This document shows, in pieces, positions 46,860 through 58,539 of a DNA stretch of 64,000 bases (its first letter is position 1; every line of letters begins with the position of its first letter). A program made the position numbers and the translations under genes. Origin of the DNA: Sipunculus nudus. Taxonomy: Eukaryota; Annelida; Sipuncula; Golfingiida; Sipunculidae. The stretch spans positions 30,701,729 to 30,765,728 of the forward strand of contig CM049314.1 in the NCBI GenBank assembly GCA_026874595.1. Reading direction: 5' to 3'. The notes under the pieces are model-generated. The model saw only the letters and a list, made by a program, of their open reading frames with translations. It made no database searches and had not been told where the DNA came from.

Positions 46860-49010
46860 ATCCCCATTGATCCCCCATATCCATGCACTGTAACGCCTCC
46901 TAAGGAATTTTCTCTCTCAAAAGAAGTTAAGGATTTTAATTCAAAGACCACATGACTCCGCTTTCAATGCGAGGGCTTTTCAGTTTGGTCTTTTGAATTG
47001 ATTTTTACACGTTCAAAATATCTTTCCATGATAACCATGGTTTCAAAAATTCGGCCACGTCAAGTGTTTTATGAAAGTGTTTTTTTTTTCAAAAAGAAGT
47101 CCCACAACTTATTGATCATTCGGGTTGGGTGGGGATGGAGTCGGGGGGGGGGGGGGTCCCATATATTTGTTAAGATCTGTTTTCTGTAGGGACGGTGAAA
47201 CATGAAAAAAAAATTATCACCAGTACATCTTTAAATTGATAACAAACTAGAATCTGTAGTCAGGGCGTACAGACCTTCACCAGAATCTCCTTTAATATCA
47301 GTCATGTGTTCACGTGTATACGTTTCTTTCGTGAACAATGCCACGCTTCAGTAACACGAGTTCACCTTGCGAGTGACGGAACAAATAAATACGAATGGGT
47401 GGCTTCCACACGGGGACAAAGGAATGGTTTTTTGTCATAATGGTTTATTAGAAAATATATATTGTGGTGATGCTTATTACCTTCAAAATGAAATGGACTA
47501 TTGATATGTCTTTACCCTAACTCTAACCCTCTACAAATGTTCAGCAAAACATTTTTCGCCTGTCACGCTTTTTCAGGAGGAGACCTGTAATCCCCACTGA
47601 ACCCCATTACCATTATATCGCCTGTTAAGGAACTTTCGACTGTCAAAAGTAAGTAAAGATTTTAAATTCAAGCGCGGAGCACATGTCCACATGAATCTTT
47701 TAATAGGGAGCACTTTTCCGTTGAGCTGAGACCCTTTACACGGTCACTGGTATGTTGATTTTTATTCATTCAGAAGTATCTTTCCATGATAACCATGGTT
47801 TTAATAAGGCCCGGGGGGGGGATTGCACACTTCTAAGGGTCCCCAATCTCTAATGGACTTGAAACCCCGCCAGAATCTACTAATCAGTCGTTTGTTCAAA
47901 CGTGCACGTTTCATGTAAATATTGTCATGGTTCGGAATCACGGGTTCACCAGGCAAGTGGCAGGACAACTGCATACGAATGGGCGGCTTCTACTCGGGGA
48001 TAAAGGTATAGCCCCTTATAATTGTTCCTTTGTGAAAATGTGATTATGACATTTAAGTAAAAATGTATTATTGCGATACCGATAACTTCCAAAAATGAAA
48101 TGGATTACGGGTGCAGTTTTACTCTATCCCTCTACAAATGTTCAGCAAAATCTGTAAATTACATCTTGCGTTAATTTGCTGGAAGAAAATGCAACGAACC
48201 AAGGGGGGGGGGGGGGGGGAGGGTTGCACACACTTCTAAGGGTCCCCAATCTCTAATGGACTTGAAACCCCCGCCAGAATCTACTAATCAGTCGTTCGTT
48301 CAAACGTGCACGTTTCATGTAAATATTGTCATGGTTCGGAATTACGGGTTCACCAGGCAAGTGGCAGGACAACTGCATACGAATGGGCGGCTTCTACTCG
48401 GGGATAAAGGTATAGCCCCTTATAATTGTTCCTTTGTGAAAATGTGATTATGACATTTAAGTAAAAATGTATTATTGCGATTCCGATAACTTCAAAAAAT
48501 GAAATGGATTACGGGTGCAGTTTTACTCTACCCCTCTACAAATGTTCAGCAAAATCTGTAAATTACATTTTGCGTTAATTTGCTGGAAGACAATGCAACG
48601 AACCAAGGCTGAAGTGGTTTCTTTGCTGACTGCTTTCATCGAAATACATCAACCTGCTTTCTTTTTATCTGAGAGCTGTCAATTTTGTATCAGACCTGAT
48701 TATTCCATGACAATTACTTAAACCAAAAATTTAATTCTGTTTGAATATATTTTTCTGGGCCTATCTTTTTCACATTGGCAGCTATGTTTCGCGTACAAGG
48801 GACTTAACAACATATGCATGTGTATACATTTAACGCTTGTGTCTGTTCACATTGCTTAGACTATACCCTCAACAGACTATACAATGAATAAACATCGTGT
48901 TTCACGATGTCGCCTGCACTTCAACTAATACAAAGCATCTTTCGTATAATATTACGGTAGAATGCTTCTTAATTCAATCGTTATTTCTCAAGCAATGAAG
49001 CTGTCGGATC
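46860..49010. repeat. Dispersed repeat family A, right copy (inverted)
   Basis: It matches 1-1775 in reverse complement. It contains G14 at 47143-47156 and G17 at 48203-48219. An almost identical tandem duplication of about 400 bp (47820-48202 and 48222-48606) sits inside it. Short ORFs across it are repeat-derived. Confidence 0.8.
47820..48606. repeat. Recent tandem duplication, offset about 403 bp
   Basis: The block starting 'cttctaagggtccccaatct' at 47830 recurs at 48233 and stays almost identical up to 'atgcaacgaaccaagg'. The first unit ends in a G17 run exactly where the second has normal family A sequence, so the junction is the G tract. Confidence 0.85.
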
Positions 49011-49795
49011 TATGTTGTTTATCGGAAAAAAAACTTCTCACTTAAAAATTCGTACATCCTGTATATGCCTTACGTCTCTTTCCAACATTTAATTTTTGTG
49101 TGATTTCTGGAATGGAATAATATTTCTTTCTATGTTTATATTTTGAGGGAGGGTGTTCCTGAATAATTCTAGCAGAAGTAATCTTTATCATATAAGTGAA
49201 ACACATGACAAAAGTTCCGGCAAAAACCTTAGAATTAAAATTCGTTTAGTTCCTAAAAGCTCATTACAAAAATATGCATCAGATAGAGCCGCGGATTTTG
49301 CATGGGTGCAGCTAGTATTGTATAATTATCTTGTGAGACAGACAGTCCTAAACCAATCCCAACCCAGTTAAGCATGAGAGCAAAGAGTGGCCTAAATTTG
49401 AATAAAATCAGATAATATTTAGGTAATTATCGCACGGAAACGAAAATCTGACGGACAGACAGACCCTAATTGTCCCCAGTTCGTTACAAGGAAGCGGGGG
49501 ACAATTACAGTCAATCAGTTCTGAAGTCATATAGCAAAATTATATTACAGTACTATAAATTACATTTAACATAACGCCATTTCCTGTCAAAATCTGTGCA
49601 ATATCCTCTCCCATTTCATATAACAATATAATCATTGTTGGAGACCGTTAACTGAAGGCACAATATGTTCCCATCAACATGAATTCATGTACCATTATGT
49701 AAAATGAAACCAACATAATACAACATAATCAAACAACTTTACACCCAGACATAAATAAGCATGATCTGTTTACTTGCACCATGACCTTTAAAACC
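49011..49795. other. Intergenic, nothing recognised
   Basis: No gene. Small inverted words 'attgtccccagttcg' and 'gcgggggacaattac' near 49470-49510 suggest a repeat end. Confidence 0.35.
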
Positions 49796-49796
49796 A

Positions 49797-49977
49797 GAAG
49801 CGAATCCGGGAATCCCCCCCCCTTTTTTTCATCAGAAACAACGTTTTTAAAGGCTTCAGACAAAATTTTGCGGTCTGGACCCCCCCTTTTCCAGACCTTG
49901 GGACCCCTTTTTTAGGGTTTTCATTAGTCCTCTTGGGTTGGACCCCCCCTTTTTCTTAATCCTGGATCCGCCCTTGA
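49797..49977. mobile_element. MITE-like element, 'gcggatccagg' family, copy 3
   Basis: Begins agaagcgaatccgggaat and ends cctggatccgcccttg. The interior is rich in C runs, like the other two copies. Confidence 0.65.
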
Positions 49978-50791
49978 AAACCACGTTATCAGGTTAGACC
50001 ATGTAATCATTTAAACGCATTACCGCAAAAAAAAAAAAAAATAACACATTTTTCTGTGTCCTTTATTTTAAATTTATTTTTTTTGTTTGCAGCTGAAAGT
50101 TACAGCCCAGAATTAACACGGGATAAATTGCACAGATTGCCCAGGAAAAGAAAACCCAGTTAGTGTTGTAATAACGGGGTCTTTGCTACCGTCGGCAAGA
50201 AATACGTATATTAAATTTGGGGAAGCGAAGCTTAGTATCGGCACCTCAGCCTCGCCTGACTTAACCTCGAAAAAGACTACGCCAGCAGCTTACGGCGCCG
50301 GTAGGATTGTTGATCATTCAGTGTAAGTGTTCTCATCGTATTTAATAATTTTTACATAAAGATCAAGTACTGAAGTTTATTTTTACTATTAGCTCTGTAT
50401 GATGATTGGCTTGCATGGCAACGCAATACTCGGGCCGTTCCAGCGAGTGGAACGTGAACCCACCCCTTGTAACCACCCCCGGGGTGTCACAAACTGTGGC
50501 AGTATTATGTGCGAAAGAAGTTCGTGGCCTTGACCCCAGATCAAAATATCTTCAGGATACCTCGGGAGCACAATTGTTGTAAAAAAGGCTCTAATCCCCC
50601 CCCCCCCCCCCCCTTAAAAAAAACATTCCAAGACGATGCCGTTTGCTGGGAGTAAAACAAACATCTTGGTATTCTCTGTAATTATTGTTTCTCACTTTTT
50701 TACGTGATTTATGTATGCACTATCACTGGGCTTATGGAAACAAGTTCGATGCATATATCGGTATATAGATAAAAAAGGATTCTGAATTACA
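49978..50791. other. 3' flank of the PLAT-PAN gene
   Basis: Contains a C18 run at 50596-50613. 'tttatt' near 50378 reads AATAAA on the minus strand and could serve as poly(A) signal, about 410 bases after the stop. No other gene seen. Confidence 0.4.
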
Positions 50792-51060
50792 TCAAAGTGA
50801 CTTCAGCCGGTACGTTGCTCGGGCATTCGACACCTTTTTGGTTAATCTCTCCGTCACCAGGTGGCATTTACAGCTTCCCGTCGATTCTTCGATGATAAAA
50901 TAAGAACTGCATGGCTGATTCTCGGTACAGGTGGCAGCACAGGCTATTTTGCTGCAGGCGTAGTGGGTGGCAGACATGAAAACGACCGGACTCACTTCCG
51001 GGAGGTCTTTCACACGCTCGTATATCTGTGACACCTCGTTTACTGGAGTAGGTATGTTGA
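50792..51060 (-). CDS. PLAT-PAN gene, terminal exon (PAN/apple-like) with stop
   Basis: A 269-base last exon of the gene whose other exons are at 55330-55441, 56348-56444 and 57413-57551. Its acceptor (GACTACAG, AG at 51061-51062) leaves two bases that complete the codon begun by the single base at the end of the 55330 exon, so the reading frame joins correctly. The exon encodes a linker (NIPTPVNEVSQIYERV), then a Cys pattern C-x4-C-x3-C-x5-C-x11-C-x-C (from YACSKIACAATC to GSCKCHLV). It ends KSL and TGA. This spacing fits the PAN/apple fold, an extracellular protein- or glycan-binding module. The family call is from pattern only. Confidence 0.75.
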
Positions 51061-52110
51061 CTGTAGTCCGTAATGTCACCAGCACAGGCATTTGATTAAA
51101 GAAAACACATATGAATTATAAATCAATTCTGCATAAACTGAAAGTTGAATTAGAGATTCAGGGACACACTTATTATAAAGAGCTTTTTCAACCACTATTG
51201 TAATAATGGTCGCTTTTGTAATAATTATTACAATAGTGGTTGGTAAAGGCAAGATTGTGCCAATCACGATTGTTATGACGGTTACTATTGAAATGATTAT
51301 TGCACAATTGGTTGCAGATTAAACCACTATTGTAATATTTTTACTACATTCGTGGTTTTTGTTACAGGTGCGATTTTTTTTTAAATTTTCATTCGAGATT
51401 CTATTAAAAACTTATCTGAAAAACATGTAATTGACCCTCTATCTCCAAAAAGGCCTTAGTTTGTACTAATGATGTTATAACATTGGTGGCTGCGTCGATT
51501 TACCAATTTTTTAATAATGGTTACTATTGTTAAAAAAAAAAACAGCGGCCCTATGTCTCACTGCTTCAGAAGCAGTCCGTCTAAACTGTTATGATTGAAT
51601 TTAATTATTTTCACATACTTGTGTTCAGTTCTATACTACTTAGGGACTTGTATTATTCTCAATTTATACGTAACAATCAACAGTTACAATAATGACCGTT
51701 ATTGCAATAGTGCTTGCAACAAAGAACACAAAGGGTTCACAACAGATACATGATGTGCATTAGTACACAGGTAACCATTAACTGATAATGTGAATGAAAG
51801 TTTAATGATTTAAGCCTGATTTATTGCATCTCAAATATAGATCTGAGGTGTTAGCACGTATCACCATATTATGCGATAAAATATGAAAATGTGTTTAATG
51901 ACGTGGAATGTGGGAAGATATATATATATATATATATATTATCAGAAGCGATATGAAGCGAAAATTCAGTTCTGTTCTTCTCGGAAAGAAAGCGCTCAAT
52001 GCATTAAACATAGCATGATAAATCTATTTGTGTGATGGGCGATGGATCCGGGTCAATTCCGCAAAAGCAATCAACCGTACGAAAAAATAATACCTGTGCC
52101 ACTTCGACAT
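51061..52110 (-). other. Intron of the PLAT-PAN gene (part), with palindromic sequence
   Basis: Includes a strong palindrome at 51191-51240 and (TA)n at 51919-51940. No coding exon was recognised between the PAN exon and the Penelope-like relic. Confidence 0.5.
51191..51240. repeat. 16-bp perfect inverted repeat
   Basis: CCACTATTGTAATAAT is followed, after a loop of about 16 bases, by its exact complement ATTATTACAATAGTGG. Further copies of 'accactattgtaat' lie at about 51323. It may be a MITE relic. Confidence 0.75.
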
Positions 52111-52113
52111 GAG

Positions 52114-52117
<4 letters not shown>

Positions 52118-52176
<59 letters not shown>
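52118..52176. repeat. (TA)n microsatellite
   Basis: About 29 TA dinucleotides inside the intron, immediately upstream of the Penelope-like relic. Confidence 0.95.
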
Positions 52177-52178
<2 letters not shown>

Positions 52179-52740
52179 GGGCCGAGACCTGTGAACTAGT
52201 CGACACATTCCTACTGTTGGATATCACAAGAAAAAACACAACAAACATTTTGGCCTATATAGGTACGATGGCCATTGAGTGATAAAAGCATCTCTTGCCA
52301 AATAGAAAACATGAAAAGACATGGGTGCCATATTCAAGATCCATAACCTGAGATTATCAATTGAAGTAAACGAGAAAATCGTCAACTTCCTCGACGTCAC
52401 ATAAAATCTCTCGACTGGAAAAGACGCACCGTACAACAAGCCCAACAACACACCTTTATATGTACATCGCAAATCCAACCACCCACCGAGAGTAATAAAG
52501 AAAATCCCAGATTCAATGAACAAGAAACTACATGATATATCATGTGATAAAGAATCCCTAAAAAAAAAGCAACACCTCCAAACCAAGAAGCTCTTGAAAA
52601 TAGTGGATACAAATACCAAATGAAATTCACATAAAAAACAGACAGACACAGCAGTCAAAAGAAAAACCGACAGCGAAATGCCATATGGTTCAACCCGCAA
52701 TACAGTAAACATATCACCACCAACAAACGCCCGCCCTCAT
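52177..52740 (+). mobile_element. Dead Penelope-like retroelement (reverse transcriptase fragment)
   Basis: The plus-strand translation gives AETCELVDTFLLLDITRKN, then after a frame change and stops, [50 protein letters not shown]. These match the palm and thumb of a reverse transcriptase group found with GIY-YIG endonucleases in many aquatic invertebrates. The expected YRDDG active site is seen as YRYDG in the shifted frame, so a catalytic Asp codon is lost. Several stops interrupt it. It lies antisense within an intron of the PLAT-PAN gene. The Penelope label is moderately sure; the reverse transcriptase call is surer. Confidence 0.75.
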
Positions 52741-53285
52741 TGCTTCATGAAAATAACAATGCCTAACACATAACAAGCGAAAACGAATAGATAGCAACGA
52801 AGCGTAATATTAATAATCAGGTTTCTTTTTACGCAGCCCCAAGCACTCGGAACGGTGACAGCACCAGATGGCGGCCCCAGACAAAGATGGATGACACTAC
52901 TCAGCTTACCCTAACCCCATTGACCTTAAAATAAACAGAAACCCCGCAACTGATATTCACAACAACGAGCACCATCAGGTTACAACATCGGAAGAGCGCC
53001 ACACGCTCTGAGCATTTGGTACGAAACTAACTAGTTATGAAATGCGTGTAGAAAACCTAGTTCAGTTCTTTCTTTACAACATCAAAATGATATATATATA
53101 TATATATATCATTTTCTCTTTTCCTACATTTCACCTACAGACTAACACGGCTATATCATTAATTATTTATATATATATATAAAAGAGAAAGATTGACTAA
53201 CTTGTTTATTAACACACGAGCTTCGAAGCTAAAAATCAGCGGTTGTCTAAGATTGTAGGTTTAAAATCGATCAATTTATCAGCTT
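52741..53285. other. Probable 3' part of the retroelement, non-coding
   Basis: No recognisable coding remains. A perfect palindrome (aaaatgat, TA repeat, atcatttt) lies at about 53084-53116, and more TA at 53168-53181. Confidence 0.4.
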
Positions 53286-53289
53286 GTCA

Positions 53290-53780
53290 TCAGATTTAAA
53301 TACCTCGGTCCCAGTAATCCATGAATCCATATACTGAACAGAACTGTAGTCAAAACCATTGAAACAATAATTTTCAAAATGGAGGAGAGCAGCCATCTTG
53401 GACTTCTGGCTTTTCTGGGTTTCGCCCCCACCCACCTGTGGGAGAGACACCCTCGCCAGATTCTTAAAATAAAATTCCGGGAACCAAATCCATGGAGTAT
53501 CGAACCACTAGAGCTCATTTAAGATGTCGGATGACAGGTTTATATAAAAAAAATGTTTTGGCTTAAAATCCTCGGTCACCTCAGATCTTAAGGTCAAGAT
53601 AGGTCAGATCACAAATTTGACTTTTAATATGAATTCCCCGAACCCTTCAAACCCATAATAAATGTACTGAACAGTACTGTGGGAAAAACTGGACTCTCAC
53701 AAATTCCGCCCAAACTTCCTCGAAGGACACCCTCGCTAAATGTTTTAAATAATCTTCACAGACGACTAATCAACGGAGAA
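53290..53780. repeat. Dispersed repeat family F, copy 1
   Basis: It contains two related sub-blocks (near 53310-53480 and 53640-53750), each with 'tgaacagtactg'-type words and 'gacaccctcgc'. In reverse complement it resembles 58540-59100 ('ccattttgaagttattgttt'). Confidence 0.6.
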
Positions 53781-53891
53781 ACCAACCTTCGCTCTCAACG
53801 GTCATGGAATTGCTACTAAACTACCGTGAAAAAATGGTCGTTGATTTGATGTAGTCGCTAAACCGAGATTGTCGTTATAAAAGGCTTTTAT

Positions 53892-53892
<1 letters not shown>

Positions 53893-53947
<55 letters not shown>

Positions 53948-54220
53948 CTAGTAGGTTGGTCTATCCTGGGCATCTGTGTCATTGTACGGCCCTGATTAAC
54001 TAGACAAATATTATATGCAACATTAATGATCAAATACAGTAAAGGATACACCTCCTTGAGAAAAATTTCTCGTAGAGCATTATTTTCTTAATAAATAGTA
54101 CGCTCTGTTGTGTTTCTCTTCAAACAGACTTAAATGGGGCCCAGGGAACACTAGTGATAATGAGGGTTACTCAAAATAAAATTCCTTGGTCCAGGGCCAA
54201 AATGCCCCATAGGTTTTAGC
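53893..54220. repeat. Dispersed repeat family C, copy 2 (inverted)
   Basis: Starts with (CT)n at 53895-53924 and (TA)n at 53926-53946, then about 230 bases matching 39575-39840 in reverse complement. Confidence 0.8.
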
Positions 54221-55197
54221 ATATTATTTCCTCAGCTCTCCGTTCCCACACAAATTATACAAATATAGAGGAATCAAGTTTTTTTCAGACATTTTTACTG
54301 CTACGTAGTTTCGTGCAACATGTTGTGGCACTCATCAAGTAACATACCGGTATTTGTGTTACAGAGATATGTGACCCTCAATCTATATATCTTACTGGCC
54401 TTCTGTGTCATATGTTACCAAGAAATCTACTGAATGTAACCGCAGGAATCCAGCGGAATGCCCCATATCCGGCCATTTAGAACTTTTACGAATGAGCATG
54501 ATAAGTGGATACAAGAATATCTTAATATATGTCAATTAAACGCCAGGGTGATGATAAAGAGCCATCCTCAGAACAGTGAGTAGCTGCGAAAAGTTACAGA
54601 TATTTATATAAATATAAATGAGGGAATCAAACAGACTGGGGAATGCATATTCTGACAGTAGCAAATAAGAATAAATGTGTATTTAAGCTTGTTGACTGAA
54701 TGACCATGAACTAATGACTTGTTTTTCATGATGTATCCGCCAGCAACCACATGGTTATCTAAAATTAACTGATAAAGGTATCCACGTCTCATGGAGGTAG
54801 CAGACCGCATGGTCAGGTTAATCAGGCTGGATTTGTTGATTTGATTGATCTGCTGCTGGGTCTAGGATTCCTGAAGTTAGTTCACATTTCAACAGTGTTA
54901 AAATTAGAATATTCTCATTCATAATTTCACATCTACACTAAAATGTTCAAATATTTAAAGTAAACTAGTGTATTTCAGGATATCGCAAAGTAAACTGACT
55001 GTCTTCTGGATATCCCAATGTAAATTAGTTGAGATAGGATATTCCTATCTCAACTAGTTGAGATTGTAATTCCCTTCTCAACCAGTAGTGTTCCGAACTC
55101 AACTGGATTCACATCTACACTGTGACAATCCCCTGATGATCGGGTCGCATCCCGTGAAACAGACTGTAGTGAATTTACAGTGTTGTTTTTCTCCTGT

Positions 55198-55200
<3 letters not shown>
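54221..55200 (-). other. Intron of the PLAT-PAN gene, nothing recognised
   Basis: No exon seen. Near 55025-55090 there are short repeats around 'tcaactagttgaga'. Confidence 0.4.

Positions 55201-55267
<67 letters not shown>
55201..55267. repeat. (TA)n microsatellite
   Basis: About 33 TA dinucleotides, the longest in the window, 63 bases from an exon of the PLAT-PAN gene. Confidence 0.97.
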
Positions 55268-55270
<3 letters not shown>

Positions 55271-55329
55271 CATGTTTGGGCTGTATATTTAAGTTGAATA
55301 TCATAGTAGTTGAATTACAAATTACATAC

Positions 55330-55441
55330 CGGTCGAGGGCATCAAAGTCTCAATGTCCTTCCCCTCACTCTGGTCTGTCGACATGTATCGACCACAGGTG
55401 AATATCCAATGAACTCCTGTAACGTCATCCGTGACTGTGAC
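55330..55441 (-). CDS. PLAT-PAN gene, third PLAT exon
   Basis: A 112-base exon with acceptor CTACAG (AG at 55442-55443) and donor GTATGT (55324-55329). It enters in phase 0, continuing directly from the exon at 56348-56444, and leaves in phase 1. It encodes VTVTDDVTGVHWIFTCGRYM followed by STDQSEGKDIETLMP. That is the last third of a PLAT domain, where families show 'V.V.d..tg..w.F.cnrWL...edd....L'. Found by hand from splice signals and frame; too short to stand out as an ORF. Confidence 0.82.
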
Positions 55442-55899
55442 CTGTAGTTATACCATACAGCTGTATTTCAGCGTGAACCCGTCTATACCCCAGGAAAAGA
55501 GAGTTATTCCTTCTGTTTATGTGGCTTAAACTTTTGATTCACAGTTAAATCCTAACTACACGAATAAATTTTGTTATTAGATGTGCATGTATATACCCCT
55601 TATATAATAATATATAAATAAGACCGGACCCAGAAGCTATTACGCATAAATCCTTGAAAAATAAATATAAGTAATAGTATTGTCTTCACAGACCTTTCAG
55701 TCAGTAACACTTTTGTTATACACATTTAGGTGGAATCTTATCACAACCTTTGATAAAAGAAACATTTATCCAATGACCTGTCGATGTACTTTGCAGCTGA
55801 CACCGGAAATTGAAGTATAAGATTTGTAGTTCAGTTTCAAAATTTGCTCTATGATTTTATATTATTTCAGATCCATATCAATCATAGGATGTGTTAGTG
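55442..55899 (-). other. Intron of the PLAT-PAN gene (left part), nothing recognised
   Basis: No exon or repeat recognised. Confidence 0.4.
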
Positions 55900-56250
55900 T
55901 ACTTTCTAACTACACTACCAATGTGCGAGTAAAAATTCGATAACTTAGTATATTGGTTAATCGAATGTAGGTTTGTTAAATTTCTGACCGCATGGTTACC
56001 AGAATATCTCGCATAGGTTACAGGACGATAGCCAAATTGTACGTGATACAGGAAATGGAGTGCTATCATAGAGATAAATTTACACTTCGGATAGTGCTTC
56101 CCATGAATTTGTTTGTGTTAATACACCACCCGTAGCCTAATGTTAAGAATACCACGATATTGATGCAATGCGATGGATGACCGTTGCAGTGTATTTACTC
56201 GTATGACTTGTATCACGCCTCAAGAAGGCTTACCAGTCTAAAATAAATAC
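55900..56250. repeat. Dispersed repeat family B, partial copy 3
   Basis: Shares 'ggttacaggac', 'cgatacaggaaatg'-like and 'gacttgtatcacg' blocks with 2025-2610 in the same orientation. It lies within the PLAT-PAN intron. Confidence 0.6.
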
Positions 56251-56347
56251 CTGTCGTGTGGTGCATTCATGGTCAGACGAAACCAGGCTATAGCATTTAA
56301 AACGGGACCAGTACATGTTTGCTTTATGTTCGCGTAGCATACATTAC

Positions 56348-56444
56348 CTCAATCATTTGCCAGCTATCAGATGAAGTAGTTCGTATTATGACCTGACTCA
56401 AGAAGCCAACGTATTCACCTGGCGGACTGGCATTTGTATTTATG
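56348..56444 (-). CDS. PLAT-PAN gene, second PLAT exon
   Basis: A 97-base exon: acceptor TTGACAG (AG at 56445-56446), donor GTAATG (56342-56347). One leading base completes the split codon from the first PLAT exon, and the exon ends in phase 0. It encodes NASPPGEYVGFLSQVIIRTT and SSDSWQMIE, the central strands of the PLAT sandwich. Length, splice sites and phase are all kept in the duplicate at 43305-43401, which supports the exon limits independently. Confidence 0.85.
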
Positions 56445-57412
56445 CTGTCAACAAAGGAATATATTTTCAAGAATCTAATGAGATACATGCATCGAACTGT
56501 ACACTCAGATACATTTAGCTGTCCGATTTTATACAGATAAATAAAATTCACCGTTCAGTCCGATAAATGATGTATAGAAAATTGCGCTCACCAGACTAAT
56601 CTACGTCACCATTGTTAGCAGTGGCATTGCTGTATGTTGCGACATATAATGATATAGCATGCTTTGAGTTTTTTGTCTTTGTGTTTTACCCCTGGATGAA
56701 CTTCATAAACGTGTGCAACATATAATAAACACATCCATTAGAACGGAACTCAGATTACAAGAAACAGTGAACGTCAGTTAAGATATCTTGAAAATTCCTG
56801 AGTTTATAAAAGAATTTCAAGTAAACTACAAAAAAATAATTCGAACTGGACGCTTCAGAGCTTTATACATCAAGTAGTTTCACTCCAACGCACATAATAT
56901 ACCTACATTTGGGCATAATCCGCTTGTACTCCACACTAAAAAATCTCATACTCCGCAACCCGTACGAAACGTTATCTTTAGATATGTACCCGAGGACATA
57001 ATTGAATATAACCACATTAATAGCGGTCTGATGACAAGTGAATCATCGTTGAATGGTTGTAAGTTGGGGTAACAATAACAAATAAAGTGTTACAAATGGG
57101 TTACACTTAGTTTCATATAACTGAAATATATTTGGCTTGGGAGGGGGGGGGGGGGGGAGGGGAGGCACTCTGAGAGATACGGCTCCCAACTCTTTGTTTT
57201 AAAAGAGGTAACCCGAAGGAGATTTTTAGCATATTTCAGGGAAAGATAATATCTAATTTCGCTGTAACATTTTTTAAAACAAAACGCGACTGTGTGAAAC
57301 ATTCATCGGACCCTTGGACACAGAACTAATGCACAGCCAGAAATATGGAAAAATCAATTTGGGTTGGGTTTCACATACCATAAGTAATGTTGAAACATAA
57401 CGTTCTCTTTAC
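56445..57412 (-). other. Intron between the first and second PLAT exons
   Basis: About 970 bases, containing a G15 run at 57143-57157. The ORF at 57090-57302 has no recognisable domain. Confidence 0.6.
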
Positions 57413-57551
57413 CTTAATCTTTCAGGAGCTGACACAAGTAGCCACTCAGAAGACACGCCAAGTGAGCCCGTCATCTGGATGTAGATGTCACCGTCTGTAC
57501 CTGCGTTACTTGCCGGGCCTGTCTCCACGGTAACCGTGTAAGATCCAGTTC
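57413..57551 (-). CDS. PLAT-PAN gene, first PLAT exon
   Basis: A 139-base exon with acceptor TTTATTCAG (AG at 57552-57553) and donor GTAAAG (57407-57412). It encodes TGSYTVTVETGPASNAGTDG, DIYIQMTGSLG and SSEWLLVSAPERL. This is the start of a PLAT (LH2) domain, whose hallmark is 'Y.V.V.TG...gAGTdg.vyi.l.G'. Together with the exons at 56348, 55330 and 50792 it gives one open frame of about 200 residues ending at a stop: PLAT then PAN-like. It enters in phase 1, so at least one earlier exon exists; I could not find it, nor a signal peptide or promoter. PLAT domains bind lipids or proteins, and PAN modules are extracellular, so a secreted or cell-surface protein is inferred. Whether other domains precede the PLAT is unknown. 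Confidence 0.85.
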
Positions 57552-57553
57552 CT

Positions 57554-58539
57554 GAATAAATTTAAAACAATTCGAGCACATTGAGGAAAAAATACTGGCA
57601 AAGCTATAATTCTCCTACTTATATCGTAAAATTAAAGCAAGAATATTGTACACTGCGTATATCGAAACCTATAAAAAATAAATTATTATTTTTGTACTTA
57701 TAAAACTGCAGTTCGTCGGTTACAGAATATATGTCCTCAAAGAGTCATGAATTATTAAGAATATATATAAATATATATATATATTTATATATATTTATAT
57801 ATATTAACATTATAAATTAATAATTATACGTAATATATGCGGGTATTGTTACGGCTGGAAGGATAAATACGGGTAAATACCGATAAAGTAGATACCGACC
57901 GATTAGAAGGTCTGTTCAATATGGGTTGGTATTTATAAAAATTTCATATCGTTAACAATACTTTTGACTTGCATTCGACTTATTCATAAAGGTTTTATAT
58001 TCGCAATAACTTCCTGTTCAAGAATACTGCGAATTTGAAGCCCTCGCAAACAATAAGGAAGCCGCAGTATTTAAGTTGAGGGTTAGCGCTCGATATCATA
58101 AAGAGTGCCTGGACTCCAGTTATCCAGTGTGGTGATGGTTTATACATCTCAGTGCGTTCAAATACTTCTATTAACTATAGTAAAATCACTTCTTTTACAT
58201 GTATACGATTGATTTCTTGTCGGTCTGTAATAATGGTTGATATACCACAAAGCTGGATGAACCAAATGTACTGGTACAGATATAGGGTATCCTCGCTCAT
58301 GCATGTTTTTATTGATCTCCACTGGCTACCATATAATATCGGGATTGTTGCTGGGTGTATCTAGTAACTTAACAATGAGCCGCTTACATCACGGAAAAAG
58401 TATCAACATATCACTCCCTTCGCTCCTACGATATGGGCCTACTTTTTGTACTTTTTTGACTGTATACAATATAGTTTAACCGATACGTGTGTTGTCTGTG
58501 GGTCTGTGAAGAAAAAGTTATAATTAAAAAAAAATGGCA
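57554..58539. other. Upstream of the first PLAT exon, no exon found
   Basis: Should be intron of the PLAT-PAN gene. A TATATATTTA-type repeat lies at 57757-57807. I looked for a preceding exon ending in phase 1 and saw none I trust. Confidence 0.4.

Noticed and set aside
46711-46955. Overlapping Cys-rich ORFs
   Set aside because: They overlap the edge of repeat family A in two frames, with no domain.
52224-52712. 162-codon minus-strand ORF
   Set aside because: It is the opposite strand of the reverse transcriptase relic, whose plus-strand motifs are recognisable.
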